DNA from: Oscillospiraceae bacterium
GTDB lineage: Bacteria; Bacillota; Clostridia; Oscillospirales; Acutalibacteraceae
Length of the DNA stretch: 64,000 bases
Assembly: GCA_015066385.1 (NCBI GenBank)
Contig: SVOJ01000002.1
Span: 264,068 to 328,067 of the forward strand
Direction of reading: 5' to 3'
Shown here: piece after piece, positions 17,652-26,188 of the stretch
Position numbering within the stretch: the first letter of the stretch is position 1
How the letters are laid out: every line of letters begins with the position of its first letter
Notes under the pieces: generated by a model
Databases searched by the model: none
The model's input: the letters and a program-made list of their open reading frames with translations, nothing else
Told to the model about the DNA's origin: nothing
Translations under genes and position numbers: made by a program

Positions 17652-18959
17652 TTATTCTTTTACGATTTCATCATACGGAAGATTTTCAAGCACCTGCATG
17701 GTGACTTCTTCTTTTTCGTACTGACTTACATATTTTTCCTGATAATAATTTTCCGCTTTGCAATCGAAACTGCCGTCGGGCGATACAGTAATGACGGTAC
17801 AGCCACGCTGTGTGCCTTCATTTTTGATACCCGGGTAAGCCAGATAGTCCACACTCAGGCTGTAAGTCAGACGGATTCCCTTGTATTCAACAGAGAAGTT
17901 GTTGAGATGATCATGACCGCAGAAAGTACCTTTTGTGGAGCCGAGTTCAAGCATGGTTTCAAACAGATTGTCTTCCTTGATACCGGAGTAAACGACCTTT
18001 TTGCCTTCACCTGCAACACCGTAATGGTATTTTACATTTTCGGTGTCTCTAAATCCGTTTTCGGCATATTTGTACCATGCATCCTTTTGTTCCACAAGCG
18101 GAATGTGCATAAATGCAAGGGATTTGATAGCAGAGTTTTCTTCTCTGCCGAGTTCTTTGAGCACGGCATTGTTCTGTGCATTGAGGGCAAGAACTGTGTT
18201 TTTGTACCATTCTACCTGGTTTTCGTGAATATTATCATACTTCCACATAATGCCGAGGATGTCGCCGTCCACATAGGAATGGCTGTCGAACACGAAAAGG
18301 GACTGCGTGATAATGCCCTCGCTGTTTTTCACATTGATAACCTGATTGCCGTAGCCGTCCACTTCTTCGGGACCGCTTTCAAACAGGCAATATGCAAAAT
18401 CGTCATTGCTGTAGAATTCGGAAATCTGCGCACGGCTGTAATAACTGTAGGCTTCCGTGTCGTGGTTACCGAAGCAAACCGTCCAATACACACCAAGCTG
18501 TTCCATAAGAGTCGCAAAGACCTTTGCGGAAGAAAGGTTATTGAAGGTACCTGCCTGGAACGGTACGGGGTAAGAGATATCGCCCGTCACAACAACAAGG
18601 TCAGGCTTTTCCGCAGTAATCATTGCCGCAACGGCATTAAGAGCCATGGCATCTTTTTTGGCAGTCATGTAACCGCCGCCGATATGCACATCGGTCAGTT
18701 GCAAAATTTTAAACTCCCTGTCTGTCACAAAAGTCCAGTAGCCGTTTTCGTCTTTTTCAGGCACAAGCTGATTTTCAATTTCCACTTTTACAAAGGATGC
18801 GGCTTTTGCTTTTGAAGACTGCAAAAGGGCTGCATTCACCCCTGCTGTGATGCCTGCAATCAGAGCAACACACAAAAAGATGATGCCGAGCACTTTCAGA
18901 GCTTTTTTGCCTTTGGGTGCTTTGACTGCCTGGTCGGCGGGTGCGGTTTTGGTTTTCAT
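17652..18959 (-). CDS. Membrane-anchored calcineurin-like metallophosphoesterase
   Basis: 435 residues. A short basic N-terminus and a hydrophobic anchor (about 22-44) put the catalytic domain outside the cytoplasm. The metal motifs are LTDVHIG (Asp90, His92), TGDIS (Asp127), GNHD (164-167), a later FMHIP and CGHDH. This is the order of purple-acid-type and Icc-type phosphoesterases. AGGAGG is seven bases from the ATG; an upstream ATG is out of frame. The substrate could be a phosphodiester or nucleotide at the cell surface. Confidence 0.87.
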   Translation of the reverse strand: MKTKTAPADQAVKAPKGKKALKVLGIIFLCVALIAGITAGVNAALLQSSKAKAASFVKVEIENQLVPEKDENGYWTFVTDREFKILQLTDVHIGGGYMTAKKDAMALNAVAAMITAEKPDLVVVTGDISYPVPFQAGTFNNLSSAKVFATLMEQLGVYWTVCFGNHDTEAYSYYSRAQISEFYSNDDFAYCLFESGPEEVDGYGNQVINVKNSEGIITQSLFVFDSHSYVDGDILGIMWKYDNIHENQVEWYKNTVLALNAQNNAVLKELGREENSAIKSLAFMHIPLVEQKDAWYKYAENGFRDTENVKYHYGVAGEGKKVVYSGIKEDNLFETMLELGSTKGTFCGHDHLNNFSVEYKGIRLTYSLSVDYLAYPGIKNEGTQRGCTVITVSPDGSFDCKAENYYQEKYVSQYEKEEVTMQVLENLPYDEIVKE

Positions 18960-18988
18960 TTCATTGCCTCCTGATTTGATTTAATTAT

Positions 18989-19017
18989 TTTATAGCATAA
19001 TAAGAGTAAAAAAGCAA
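18989..19017 (-). promoter_or_regulatory. Promoter of the metallophosphoesterase gene
   Basis: Minus strand TTGCTT (19012-19017), 17-base spacer, TATAAA (18989-18994). Confidence 0.6.
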
Positions 19018-19032
19018 TATCAAAATGCCATA

Positions 19033-19091
19033 CAGCTATGCTGATTACATACACGGCTGCGCCGTGATTGCATACCAATCCTTCGGATCGG
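19033..19091. repeat. Short mini-hairpin array (left copy)
   Basis: Three hairpins with three-base loops follow one another: CAGC/GCTG (19033-19043), CACGGC/GCCGTG (19052-19066) and CCAATCC/GGATCGG (19075-19091, one mismatch). The spacers are ATTACATA and ATTGCATA. It ends in GGATAAAAAAA, directly at the U-tract side of the next terminator. It has the same plan as the array at 19843-20039, although the stem sequences differ. Confidence 0.75.
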
Positions 19092-19095
19092 ATAA

Positions 19096-19129
19096 AAAAA
19101 AAGACAAGTCAAAAGACTTGTCTTTTTTT
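19096..19129 (-). terminator. Terminator of the DUF2812-like gene
   Basis: A perfect stem of 10 G/C-containing pairs plus A:T extension (19096-19110 with 19115-19129) around an AAAA loop. On the minus strand it is followed by a T-run that merges into the left mini-hairpin array. Confidence 0.8.
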
Positions 19130-19196
19130 GCGAAAGAGCAGTAAAAAGGTGCGTAAACAAGGCAAAGAAAAGCGAAAAGGTGCGTAAAATGCCGAG

Positions 19197-19784
19197 TTAT
19201 TTGTCAGAAGTAGCATTTTTGTTTGATTGTGAAAATTTATTATATTGTTCTCGTAAGTGAAACAAACCGAACAAATGCCGAAGCGTAAGCGTTAATCCGA
19301 CAAAGCCAACAATGGCTAAAAACAGATGCCTAATATCCCAAAGAGGATTTTTATTAACAATGCAAGATAAGGTTATACCTGCAACCGCTATCGTTGTAAA
19401 AAGAAGCCCGATCAAAACATATTGCATTACCAAGTGTCTTAAGTAGATGTTTCTATATAACTTTCGTTGCAGCAAATCTTCTGTTTTCGTTATACGATAA
19501 ACAGATGTGGTTTTAAGCAGTTCTATAAAACTACCGCCTATTTCGGTGGCATTGAGTTGACTTTTTAATGCTTGCTCGGTTATTATCATTCCACTTTCCT
19601 TGACAAAAGAACAAGTAAAGAAATATTTAACTTCCTTATTTTGTGACCGAATAAATCTAAATTTTCTGAATCCGGAGATTTTATCTAATCTCCACCCATC
19701 TTTCTCCAGTTGTTCCAGTTTGGACTCAATTTCTTCACATTTCCATATTGGAGAGAAGAAACGCATTGACATTGTCTCTTTCAA
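19197..19784 (-). CDS. DUF2812-like membrane protein, TTG start
   Basis: 195 residues. The N-terminal soluble part (MRFFSPIWKCEEIE... and the stretch EKDGWRLDKI) resembles DUF2812 proteins, which pair a small domain reading the stretch x-GW-L with a membrane part. Two membrane segments lie at about 119-144 and 154-174. The start is TTG at 19784, because AAAGGAGG stands seven bases upstream. An earlier ATG at 19898 lies upstream of the promoter, inside the repeat array, and cannot be the start. No function is known to me for the family; members often sit beside PadR-type regulators, which is not so here. Confidence 0.7.
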   Translation of the reverse strand: MKETMSMRFFSPIWKCEEIESKLEQLEKDGWRLDKISGFRKFRFIRSQNKEVKYFFTCSFVKESGMIITEQALKSQLNATEIGGSFIELLKTTSVYRITKTEDLLQRKLYRNIYLRHLVMQYVLIGLLFTTIAVAGITLSCIVNKNPLWDIRHLFLAIVGFVGLTLTLRHLFGLFHLREQYNKFSQSNKNATSDK

Positions 19785-19806
19785 AATGCCACCTCCTTTA
19801 CAATTG

Positions 19807-19835
19807 ATTATATCATAAAACCTTGCGTTTTCCAA
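19807..19835 (-). promoter_or_regulatory. Promoter of the DUF2812-like gene
   Basis: Minus strand TTGGAA (19830-19835), 17-base spacer, TATAAT (19807-19812). It sits right beside the first hairpin of the right array, so the array is immediately upstream of this promoter. Confidence 0.65.
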
Positions 19836-19842
19836 TGATATA

Positions 19843-20040
19843 TCGCTGTCGCGAAATAAATCAACGGCTTGCCGTTGTATATCATCAATGCGAAGCATTG
19901 TATATCATCAACACGCAGTGTTGTATCTCATCAAGCTGCAGGGAGATGCACGCTAAAGCGTGATGAGATACAGCCCCAAAGGGGCTGATGATATGCACCG
20001 CACTTCGTGCGGTGATGATATGCCAAGCCTGCGGCTTGGA
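19843..20040. repeat. Mini-hairpin array with complementary spacers (right copy)
   Basis: Eight short hairpins with two- to four-base loops occur in about 200 bases: stems at 19843-19854, 19862-19877, 19886-19900, 19909-19923, 19949-19962, 19971-19987, 19996-20014 and 20023-20039. Left spacers read TATATCAT, TATATCAT, TATCTCAT; right spacers read ATGAGATA, ATGATATG, ATGATATG. The left ones are complementary to the right ones in nested order, so hairpin pairs would be held on a common 8-base-pair ladder. Stem sequences differ between units while structure is kept. No reading frame runs through it. It ends at the U-tract of the tRNA terminator. Confidence 0.8.
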
Positions 20041-20042
20041 TA

Positions 20043-20085
20043 AAAAAAGAAGTAACTTTTGGTAGACAAAAGTTACTTCTTTTTT
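20043..20085 (-). terminator. Terminator of the tRNA-Ser operon
   Basis: A 19-base stem (20043-20061 with 20067-20085) with loop GTAGA, rich in A:T at its base, starting right at the tRNA 3' end. Confidence 0.85.
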
Positions 20086-20175
20086 GGCGGAGAAGAGGAG
20101 ACTCGAACTCCTGCGCCGGTTACCCGACCTACGCCCTTAGCAGGGGCGCCTCGTCACCAACTTGAGTACTTCTCC
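20085..20175 (-). tRNA. tRNA-Ser(GCT)
   Basis: 91 bases including the encoded CCA. Acceptor stem GGAGAAG/CTTCTCC, anticodon loop CTGCTAA giving GCT, a long variable arm as expected for serine, and the T-loop GTTCGAGTC. It reads AGC/AGU codons. Second in a tandem pair with tRNA-Ser(TGA). Confidence 0.95.
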
Positions 20176-20214
20176 GTATGGTAACAAATAAAGATAAATT
20201 CGATTGTGTTTAAG

Positions 20215-20303
20215 TGGCGGAGAGAGTGGGATTCGAACCCACGGTACTTTGCAGTACGACGGTTTTCAAGACCGTTCCGTTATGACCGCTTCGGTATCTC
20301 TCC
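20215..20303 (-). tRNA. tRNA-Ser(TGA)
   Basis: 89 bases including the encoded CCA. Acceptor GGAGAGA/TCTCTCC, anticodon loop CTTGAAA giving TGA, long variable arm, T-loop GTTCGAATC. It reads UCN codons. 39 bases upstream of tRNA-Ser(GCT), probably transcribed together. Confidence 0.95.
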
Positions 20304-20315
20304 TGATGCACAAGT

Positions 20316-20344
20316 AGTTTACCATAAACAAAGCGCAATGTCAA
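20316..20344 (-). promoter_or_regulatory. Promoter of the tRNA-Ser pair
   Basis: Minus strand TTGACA (20339-20344), 17-base spacer, TAAACT (20316-20321), ending 12 bases before the mature tRNA. Confidence 0.8.
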
Positions 20345-20379
20345 GCAGATTTTTATAGTTTTTAAAATATAAATAAAAA

Positions 20380-20417
20380 ATTATAAAAAGTGTGCCGCGA
20401 ACAACACGACACACTTT
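20380..20417 (-). terminator. Terminator after clpE
   Basis: AAAGTGTG (20387-20394) pairs with CACACTTT (20410-20417), with some inner pairing; minus strand continues TTTTTATAATTTTTT. Ends the long clpE-side gene run. Confidence 0.7.
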
Positions 20418-20426
20418 CTGCTTTTA

Positions 20427-22751
20427 TCAACAAACAACGATTTTGCCGTCAGCCACACTGATGCGGATTTCTTCGAGTCCGTTGTCCCCTGCGGCAATGA
20501 TAAGGTTTGCAATGGGGTCTTCAATATTGCGGCGGATGCAATAGCGGATATCACGAGCACCTCTGGCACCGCCTGCGGATTCTTTTGCAACGAGTTCGGC
20601 AACACCGTCTTCGACGATCAGGCGGATCCCCTTGTCTTCGAGTGCGGGGATGAATTCGTCAATGAGGAGCTTGGCGATTTTCTTGTAATCTTCTTCGGTC
20701 AGTTCATTGAAAACGATGATTTCGTCCACTCTGCCGAGGAACTCGGGACGCAGGAAGTCGCGAAGGGCTTTCATTGCCTTATCCTTGGAAACATCGTTCT
20801 TATCCTGACCGAAGCCGAGCAATGTTTCTTTGCGTTCACTGCCTGCGTTGGAGGTCATAATAATGACACAGTTTGCAAAATTGACAGTTCTTCCCTGTGC
20901 ATCATTGGTTTTGCCTTCATCGAGAATCTGCAACAGGATGTTCATGACATCGGGATGTGCTTTTTCGATTTCGTCAAACAGAACCACGGAATAAGGCTTG
21001 CGGCGGACTTTTTCGGTCAACTGACCTGCTTCGTCATAACCGACATAACCGGGAGGCGATCCGATCAGACGCGACACCGAGTGCTTTTCCATGAATTCGG
21101 ACATATCCAGACGGATGAGGGTCTCGGGCGTATCAAACAATTCATCCGCGAGTCGCTTGACAAGTTCCGTTTTACCGACACCCGTAGGGCCGACAAAGAT
21201 GAATGATGCGGGGCGTTTCTGCGGGCTTAACTGAATACGGCTGCGACGAATGGCGGCACAAACGGCTTCAACGGCTTCGTCCTGACCGATAATGCGCTTT
21301 TTGATGTTGCCTTCCATGCCGGCAAGACGATTGATATCGGTATCAATGATCTTACGCACGGGAATGCCCGTCCAAAGGCTGATGACCTTGCCGATGTCGT
21401 CTTCAATAACGGCATTGTTCTTTGCTTTTTCGGCAAGTTCGGCATTTCTGCCTTCTTCCATGGCGATATCAGCACGCACCTTGGCGATCTTTTCATAATC
21501 CATGTTCTCGCTCGGAGTGCTGAGTTCTTCATCAAGTTTACGAAGTTGGGCTAATTTCTTTTCACTCAGATCATATGCACTGATGGCAGGATTACGAAGA
21601 TTTGCACACGTGCAGGCTTCATCGAGCAGGTCGATTGCCTTATCAGGCAGAAAACGGTCGGTAATGTAGCGTTCGGAAAGAACGACCATTTTATAAAGCA
21701 GATTATCGGAAATGCGCACACGGTGGTAATTTTCATACATATGCTTGATGCCTTTGAGCATTTCGTGCGCTTCTTCCACAGAGGGTTCCTCAACTTTGAC
21801 AGGCTGGAAGCGACGTTCCAATGCGGCATCCTTTTCGATGTGCTTGCGGTATTCGGTAAAGGTGGTTGCGCCGATAACCTGCACTTCACCGCGGGACAGG
21901 GCCGGTTTGAGAATGTTTGCGGCATTCATGGAGCCTTCCGCATCACCCGTACCGACAAGGGTATGCACTTCGTCAATGAACAGTATGATATTACCTTCTG
22001 CTTTGACTTCTTCAATCAGCCCTTTGATGCGGCTTTCAAACTGTCCTCTGAACTGTGTTCCTGCCACAAGTGCGGTCAAGTCAAGCAGATGGATTTCTTT
22101 ATCAGCAAGTTTTGCGGGCACTTCACCTGCAGCAATGCGGATTGCAAGACCTTCCGCAATGGCGGTCTTACCGACACCCGGCTCACCGATCAGACATGGG
22201 TTATTTTTGGAACGACGGCAAAGAATCTGTACCACGCGGGCAATTTCGTTTTCTCTGCCGACAATGGGATCAAGCTTGCCGTCTTTGGCACGTTTTGTAA
22301 GATCCGTACAATACTGACCGAGGAATTTGCGGCGTTCTTCTTTTTTCTTGGCCTTTTCTCGTTTTGCGCCGGGACGGGTGCGGGATTTGTCACCTTCTTC
22401 AACAAGTTCGGCAGGCAGATCCACTTCATCATCTTTCTCTTTGTTATCTTTTGAGGTGATGCCGTGTTCTCCGAACAGATTCTGCAAAAACGGCAAGGTG
22501 GAAGCACCGCCGTTTTCAAACGCATCACCATCTGTCATATTACCGAAGACATCACCGAACTGATCATTGAGTGCATCCAGATCTTCTTCGGTAACGCCCA
22601 TTTTATTCATCATTTCTTTGATGGGGCCGATATTCAACTCCATTGCACATTTGATACAAAGACCTTCCTGGGTAGTTTTATCACCTTCAATTTTGGAGAT
22701 AAACACAGCCGCAGGACGCTGTTTGCAACGGGAACAAAGTTTAAAATTCAT
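20427..22751 (-). CDS. clpE: ATP-dependent Clp unfoldase, ClpE type
   Basis: 774 residues. The N-terminus carries a zinc finger, Cys6-x2-Cys9 and Cys32-x2-Cys35, instead of the double Clp-N domain of ClpC; this is the mark of ClpE. Two AAA+ modules follow: GEPGVGKTAIAEG and later GPTGVGKTELVKRL, each with a Walker B (FIDEVHTL, LFDEIEKAHPD), separated by a short coiled middle segment (roughly 390-450). It unfolds proteins and feeds them to ClpP. No CtsR repeat (GGTCAAA) was noticed upstream, so heat-shock control cannot be claimed. Last gene of the colinear run starting at ruvC. Confidence 0.9.
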   Translation of the reverse strand: MNFKLCSRCKQRPAAVFISKIEGDKTTQEGLCIKCAMELNIGPIKEMMNKMGVTEEDLDALNDQFGDVFGNMTDGDAFENGGASTLPFLQNLFGEHGITSKDNKEKDDEVDLPAELVEEGDKSRTRPGAKREKAKKKEERRKFLGQYCTDLTKRAKDGKLDPIVGRENEIARVVQILCRRSKNNPCLIGEPGVGKTAIAEGLAIRIAAGEVPAKLADKEIHLLDLTALVAGTQFRGQFESRIKGLIEEVKAEGNIILFIDEVHTLVGTGDAEGSMNAANILKPALSRGEVQVIGATTFTEYRKHIEKDAALERRFQPVKVEEPSVEEAHEMLKGIKHMYENYHRVRISDNLLYKMVVLSERYITDRFLPDKAIDLLDEACTCANLRNPAISAYDLSEKKLAQLRKLDEELSTPSENMDYEKIAKVRADIAMEEGRNAELAEKAKNNAVIEDDIGKVISLWTGIPVRKIIDTDINRLAGMEGNIKKRIIGQDEAVEAVCAAIRRSRIQLSPQKRPASFIFVGPTGVGKTELVKRLADELFDTPETLIRLDMSEFMEKHSVSRLIGSPPGYVGYDEAGQLTEKVRRKPYSVVLFDEIEKAHPDVMNILLQILDEGKTNDAQGRTVNFANCVIIMTSNAGSERKETLLGFGQDKNDVSKDKAMKALRDFLRPEFLGRVDEIIVFNELTEEDYKKIAKLLIDEFIPALEDKGIRLIVEDGVAELVAKESAGGARGARDIRYCIRRNIEDPIANLIIAAGDNGLEEIRISVADGKIVVC

Positions 22752-22790
22752 ATAATTTCCTTTCGCGAGGGGGATTATTTTTATTTTCTC

Positions 22791-23438
22791 TTATTTTTTC
22801 TTGGAAAATCTTTCCTTGAACTGACGGAATGTTTCGGGCAGATAAAATGCAAATGCAACAAACGTAAGAATAACGGAAATCACAACAAGCACTTTCATTA
22901 CCATATCGGGCAATGTGAACAGTTCACGGAATGCACCGACTTCGGGACCGAATGCAACAATAACCACCATAACCACATAAAAGACCATGGTTGCGACTTT
23001 GCCGGGCATTTCTGCCGCACCGGGACGAATTTCAAATGCAAGCATGACAGCACCGCCGATGAGCATGATGAGTTCCTTTGCAACAAACAGCAAAAAGACC
23101 CATGCAAAAGCGTGAATGCTTTCATTGTCGGCTTTCCAAAACACATAGAACAGCACAACAGCCAGCGTAATCTGTGTCAGTTTATCAGCAATGGGATCAA
23201 GAATCTTCCCCAGGGCACTGATCTGATTGAATCGGCGGGCAATTTTTCCGTCGAAGAAATCGGAAAGGCCGGAAAGAGCAAGCACGACAACTGCCCATAC
23301 GGCTTCGCCTTTTAAAAACAGGACGGCAATAATGGGCACCATGATGATACGCAGTGCCGAGAGCAGATTGGGAATTGTCCAGACATTATCAAAAAGATCG
23401 CCGGTTTTCTTGTGTTTCTGAGGAGTTGTGTTTGCCAT
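22791..23438 (-). CDS. pgsA: CDP-diacylglycerol-glycerol-3-phosphate 3-phosphatidyltransferase
   Basis: 215 residues, about five membrane segments. The CDP-alcohol phosphotransferase signature runs as DG-x2-AR-x8-G-x3-D-x3-D, seen from DFFDGKIARR to LDPIADK. It makes phosphatidylglycerophosphate from CDP-diacylglycerol and glycerol 3-phosphate at the membrane. The first residues NVWTIPNLLSALRI are typical of PgsA. It lies between cvpA (16-base gap) and clpE (39-base gap). Confidence 0.9.
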   Translation of the reverse strand: MANTTPQKHKKTGDLFDNVWTIPNLLSALRIIMVPIIAVLFLKGEAVWAVVVLALSGLSDFFDGKIARRFNQISALGKILDPIADKLTQITLAVVLFYVFWKADNESIHAFAWVFLLFVAKELIMLIGGAVMLAFEIRPGAAEMPGKVATMVFYVVMVVIVAFGPEVGAFRELFTLPDMVMKVLVVISVILTFVAFAFYLPETFRQFKERFSKKK

Positions 23439-23454
23439 TTTTTATACCTTCCTT

Positions 23455-24186
23455 TCACGCATTCTGCAATTGAGTGTCATCACCGTTTGTCATTCCCGCA
23501 AACAATTCAGGAGAAACGGTTTCGACCCAAGCACAGATTTTAGAATTTTCAACAGCGGCCGTCAGAGAATCATTGATATTGCAGTCAGCCGCAAAATTCA
23601 ACAAAAGCACAACAACCGCCAACGGAATTGCCGCACGGACAATTCCCAGAACCGCACCGAGAAAGCGGTTGACGGGCTGTTTTTTGTTCTTATAGATAAG
23701 TCTGTTGAGCATTCCGGAGAACATACGCAGCACAACAAAAAGAATATAAAAAACAATGATCGTTGCAAGCAAAGCCAATACCGAAAGGCAGAATGGTTTG
23801 ATGTAATTGGCTTCCAGATTGTCCATGCTGAAAAATGCAGTCGCGTCCCCTGCCGCCGCAACAGCCGAATCGAGAATACCGTAGTTTTCAACCATAGCGG
23901 CAACACCGTCGGGCAATTGCTCGAGTATGCCGTTGAGAACGGTCTGCGGATCATTCTCCGTCAGTGTTGCGGGGAGCATGGACTGAACCTTCGCCAGAAC
24001 CGGATTGCGGATAACACTGTTATACACAAACAACGCAACAGGATCAGCCAGGATTTTTGCACCGATCAGCGCACCCACAGCAGAGAAAATGCTCATAAGG
24101 GTCAGAAAAAATCCTTTCCGTGCCGCGACAAGTGCCGATATGACAACAACGGTAATCAACAATATGTCTATAATATATTTTTCCAT
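23455..24186 (-). CDS. cvpA: CvpA family membrane protein
   Basis: 243 residues. The first 35 residues (IIDILLITVVVISALVAARKGF) and the later membrane segments at about 30-50, 110-135 and 165-185 match the CvpA/colicin V production family. The central loop is about 60 residues and probably outside. The family has a poorly defined role in membrane homeostasis. It precedes pgsA with a 16-base gap. Confidence 0.8.
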   Translation of the reverse strand: MEKYIIDILLITVVVISALVAARKGFFLTLMSIFSAVGALIGAKILADPVALFVYNSVIRNPVLAKVQSMLPATLTENDPQTVLNGILEQLPDGVAAMVENYGILDSAVAAAGDATAFFSMDNLEANYIKPFCLSVLALLATIIVFYILFVVLRMFSGMLNRLIYKNKKQPVNRFLGAVLGIVRAAIPLAVVVLLLNFAADCNINDSLTAAVENSKICAWVETVSPELFAGMTNGDDTQLQNA

Positions 24187-24212
24187 TTACAAAAGACCTC
24201 CTCGGATCTTTC

Positions 24213-24240
24213 AGAATAATGTACAGTATAAATGTTGCAA
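24213..24240 (-). promoter_or_regulatory. Possible internal promoter before cvpA
   Basis: Minus strand TTGCAA (24235-24240), 16-base spacer, TATTCT (24213-24218) in the 74-base gap, the widest in this gene run. Confidence 0.4.
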
Positions 24241-24260
24241 ACTTGTTAACTTCTTATAAA

Positions 24261-25439
24261 TCAATTGGCAACATCTTCTGTTTGCGCAAGGCGGCTGTGC
24301 ACAGACCATACGGAAAAACCGTTTTCGTGCAGACAGAACACACGCGCTCCAACCACCTGTAAGCGGTCAATGCTATACGCAGACCGTGCTTCGCCCGTGA
24401 ATGCACCGTTGCGGTCATAAACGGTAATGTTTTTTTCATCCGCCACGGCAAAATATTTTTTTGTAATGCTCAAATGTGTAGCATCCGGAGAAACGGAAGC
24501 AGGATCGAGAATACACTTTCCGTTTTTATCCCACATAAAAACACGGTGATTTACCTCATCCACATAGCCGCTTGACAACAACACGGAAATTTCTTCGGCA
24601 TGCTGCACATCAAAACTGAGCAAGGAAGAAACTGTATACTCCAATTTTGTTTCGGCAACACCGTCCTCAACAAAAGCAACAAAGGAATCGGTTACAAGCG
24701 CAAGGGTATCATCTTTCATAAAATCAATCGCAAGCACGGTAACGTCTTTATATGACAAGGTATAAAGCGGTTGCGTCACCCCGCGTTCAAAAACCTGAAT
24801 CTGACTTACATAGCCTGCACTTTCGCTGCCTGCAAGCGCAACGGCATAGCGGTCTTTGCTGTCTGAAAGTGCTATGTGTGTTATAAAGTGTTTTGCACTT
24901 CCCCATTCAAATTGCAGACTGCCGTCTGCGGCATAAACATACAATTTTGATTGAAAACCGCCGTCTGAGAGTGTTGCAACGGCATACCTGCCGTTTGTTC
25001 CGACTGCCGCTGTCAGCAGATCGGCATTTGCGGTGTATTCATTATATACGGCGGCATTGATTTCAAGGCGATAATTCGGTGTGCCGCGGTCATAAACCAG
25101 AAATTCACGGTCATAAAATGCAAATGCGGGTGATCTGTATTCATGTTGCGCACTGCGGGTAATGCTGCCTGCGGCATCAAAATACAACATATCATTGTCT
25201 GTCAGCACGGCTATTCCCGTTTCATAAGCAGTCATATCCGCAACAGCCTGTGACGGAATTGCATATAAAATCTCTCCCTCCGTATCCACAGTCAATGTTT
25301 CGGAAGAATATTCCGATCCGGAAGATCCGACAATCACCCGTGCCGCAGCAAAGACAAGCAGACCGAACAACAGTACCATGCCGATCGTCTTAACAACCGC
25401 TATGCTCTTTTTTTTGTTATCATCCTGTCGGGTTGCCAC
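24261..25439 (-). CDS. Membrane-anchored beta-propeller protein (DUF5711 type)
   Basis: 392 residues from a GTG at 25439, chosen because AGAGGAG lies eight bases upstream; a TTG overlapping the truA stop at 25457 is the alternative. After a basic N-terminus comes one membrane segment (about 18-40), then repeated short blades with motifs such as IAVLTDNDMLYFDAAG and ISVLLSSGYVDEVNHRVF, a WD40/PQQ-like propeller on the outer face. DUF5711 proteins of Clostridia match this plan. The function is unknown. It ends the truA side of the operon. Confidence 0.7.
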   Translation of the reverse strand: MATRQDDNKKKSIAVVKTIGMVLLFGLLVFAAARVIVGSSGSEYSSETLTVDTEGEILYAIPSQAVADMTAYETGIAVLTDNDMLYFDAAGSITRSAQHEYRSPAFAFYDREFLVYDRGTPNYRLEINAAVYNEYTANADLLTAAVGTNGRYAVATLSDGGFQSKLYVYAADGSLQFEWGSAKHFITHIALSDSKDRYAVALAGSESAGYVSQIQVFERGVTQPLYTLSYKDVTVLAIDFMKDDTLALVTDSFVAFVEDGVAETKLEYTVSSLLSFDVQHAEEISVLLSSGYVDEVNHRVFMWDKNGKCILDPASVSPDATHLSITKKYFAVADEKNITVYDRNGAFTGEARSAYSIDRLQVVGARVFCLHENGFSVWSVHSRLAQTEDVAN

Positions 25440-25453
25440 GATGCCGACTCCTC

Positions 25454-26188
25454 TCAATAATAAATTCGGTTCAGATACAATCCGTCCCCCGGCACGGTGA
25501 TACCTGCCTGCAAACGGTCTTTGGATTCAATGATGGCGGGAATGGTATCGGGTGCAATTTTTCCCGCAGAGATATAAAGCAATGTGCCGGTCATAATGCG
25601 GACCATGTTATACAAAAATCCGTCAGCACCGAAGGTAAAAATAACTTTATCGCCTTCTCTGCGCACATCGGCTCTTGTGATGGTGCGCACAGTGGTTTTG
25701 GCTTCACTTCCCGAAGCCATAAAGCAGGTGAAGTCATGCGTTCCGAGCAAGTCTTTTGCCTGCTTGTCAAGAAACTGCACATCTATCGGATATTTGTAAT
25801 GATAAGCGCGTTTTTGCAAAAACGGATCGCGCACAGGGGCATTCCACACCACGTATTCATACTCTTTTCCTTTGCAGGAAAAACGGGCATGAAAATCGTC
25901 ATCCGCTACCTCACATGCAAGCACGGCAATATCATCGGGCAGGTATGTATTCATTGCCGCGATGACATTTCCACACGGATAAAACCGCGGAGCCTTGAAA
26001 TTGCAACAAAAACGGTTGGCGTGTACACCTGCATCGGTTCGGCTGCAACCGTTGACTACGGTTTTTTCACCGAACATTCTTGCAGCGGCTTCCATGATGC
26101 GCTGTTGCACGGAAATTGCATTTTCCTGAAACTGCCAGCCGTGATAGGAACTACCGTCAAAACGGATGGTAAGCAGATAATTCGTCAT
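25454..26188 (-). CDS. truA: tRNA pseudouridine synthase A
   Basis: 244 residues. The catalytic motif CSRTDAGVHA carries the Asp that attacks uridine; the start IRFDGSSYHGWQFQ is typical. It modifies U38-U40 of tRNAs. It overlaps ecfT by one base (26188), the usual ecfA1-ecfA2-ecfT-truA order of Bacillota. Confidence 0.96.
   Translation of the reverse strand: MTNYLLTIRFDGSSYHGWQFQENAISVQQRIMEAAARMFGEKTVVNGCSRTDAGVHANRFCCNFKAPRFYPCGNVIAAMNTYLPDDIAVLACEVADDDFHARFSCKGKEYEYVVWNAPVRDPFLQKRAYHYKYPIDVQFLDKQAKDLLGTHDFTCFMASGSEAKTTVRTITRADVRREGDKVIFTFGADGFLYNMVRIMTGTLLYISAGKIAPDTIPAIIESKDRLQAGITVPGDGLYLNRIYY

Noticed and set aside
19785..19898. Extended N-terminus of the DUF2812-like protein
   Set aside because: The extra 38 codons run through the promoter and part of the hairpin array; the TTG at 19784 has a strong ribosome binding site.
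19843..20040. Hairpin array as a possible CRISPR array
   Set aside because: Units are self-complementary and differ in stem sequence, spacers are 8 bases and nearly constant. A CRISPR shows constant repeats and variable longer spacers, and no cas genes are nearby.
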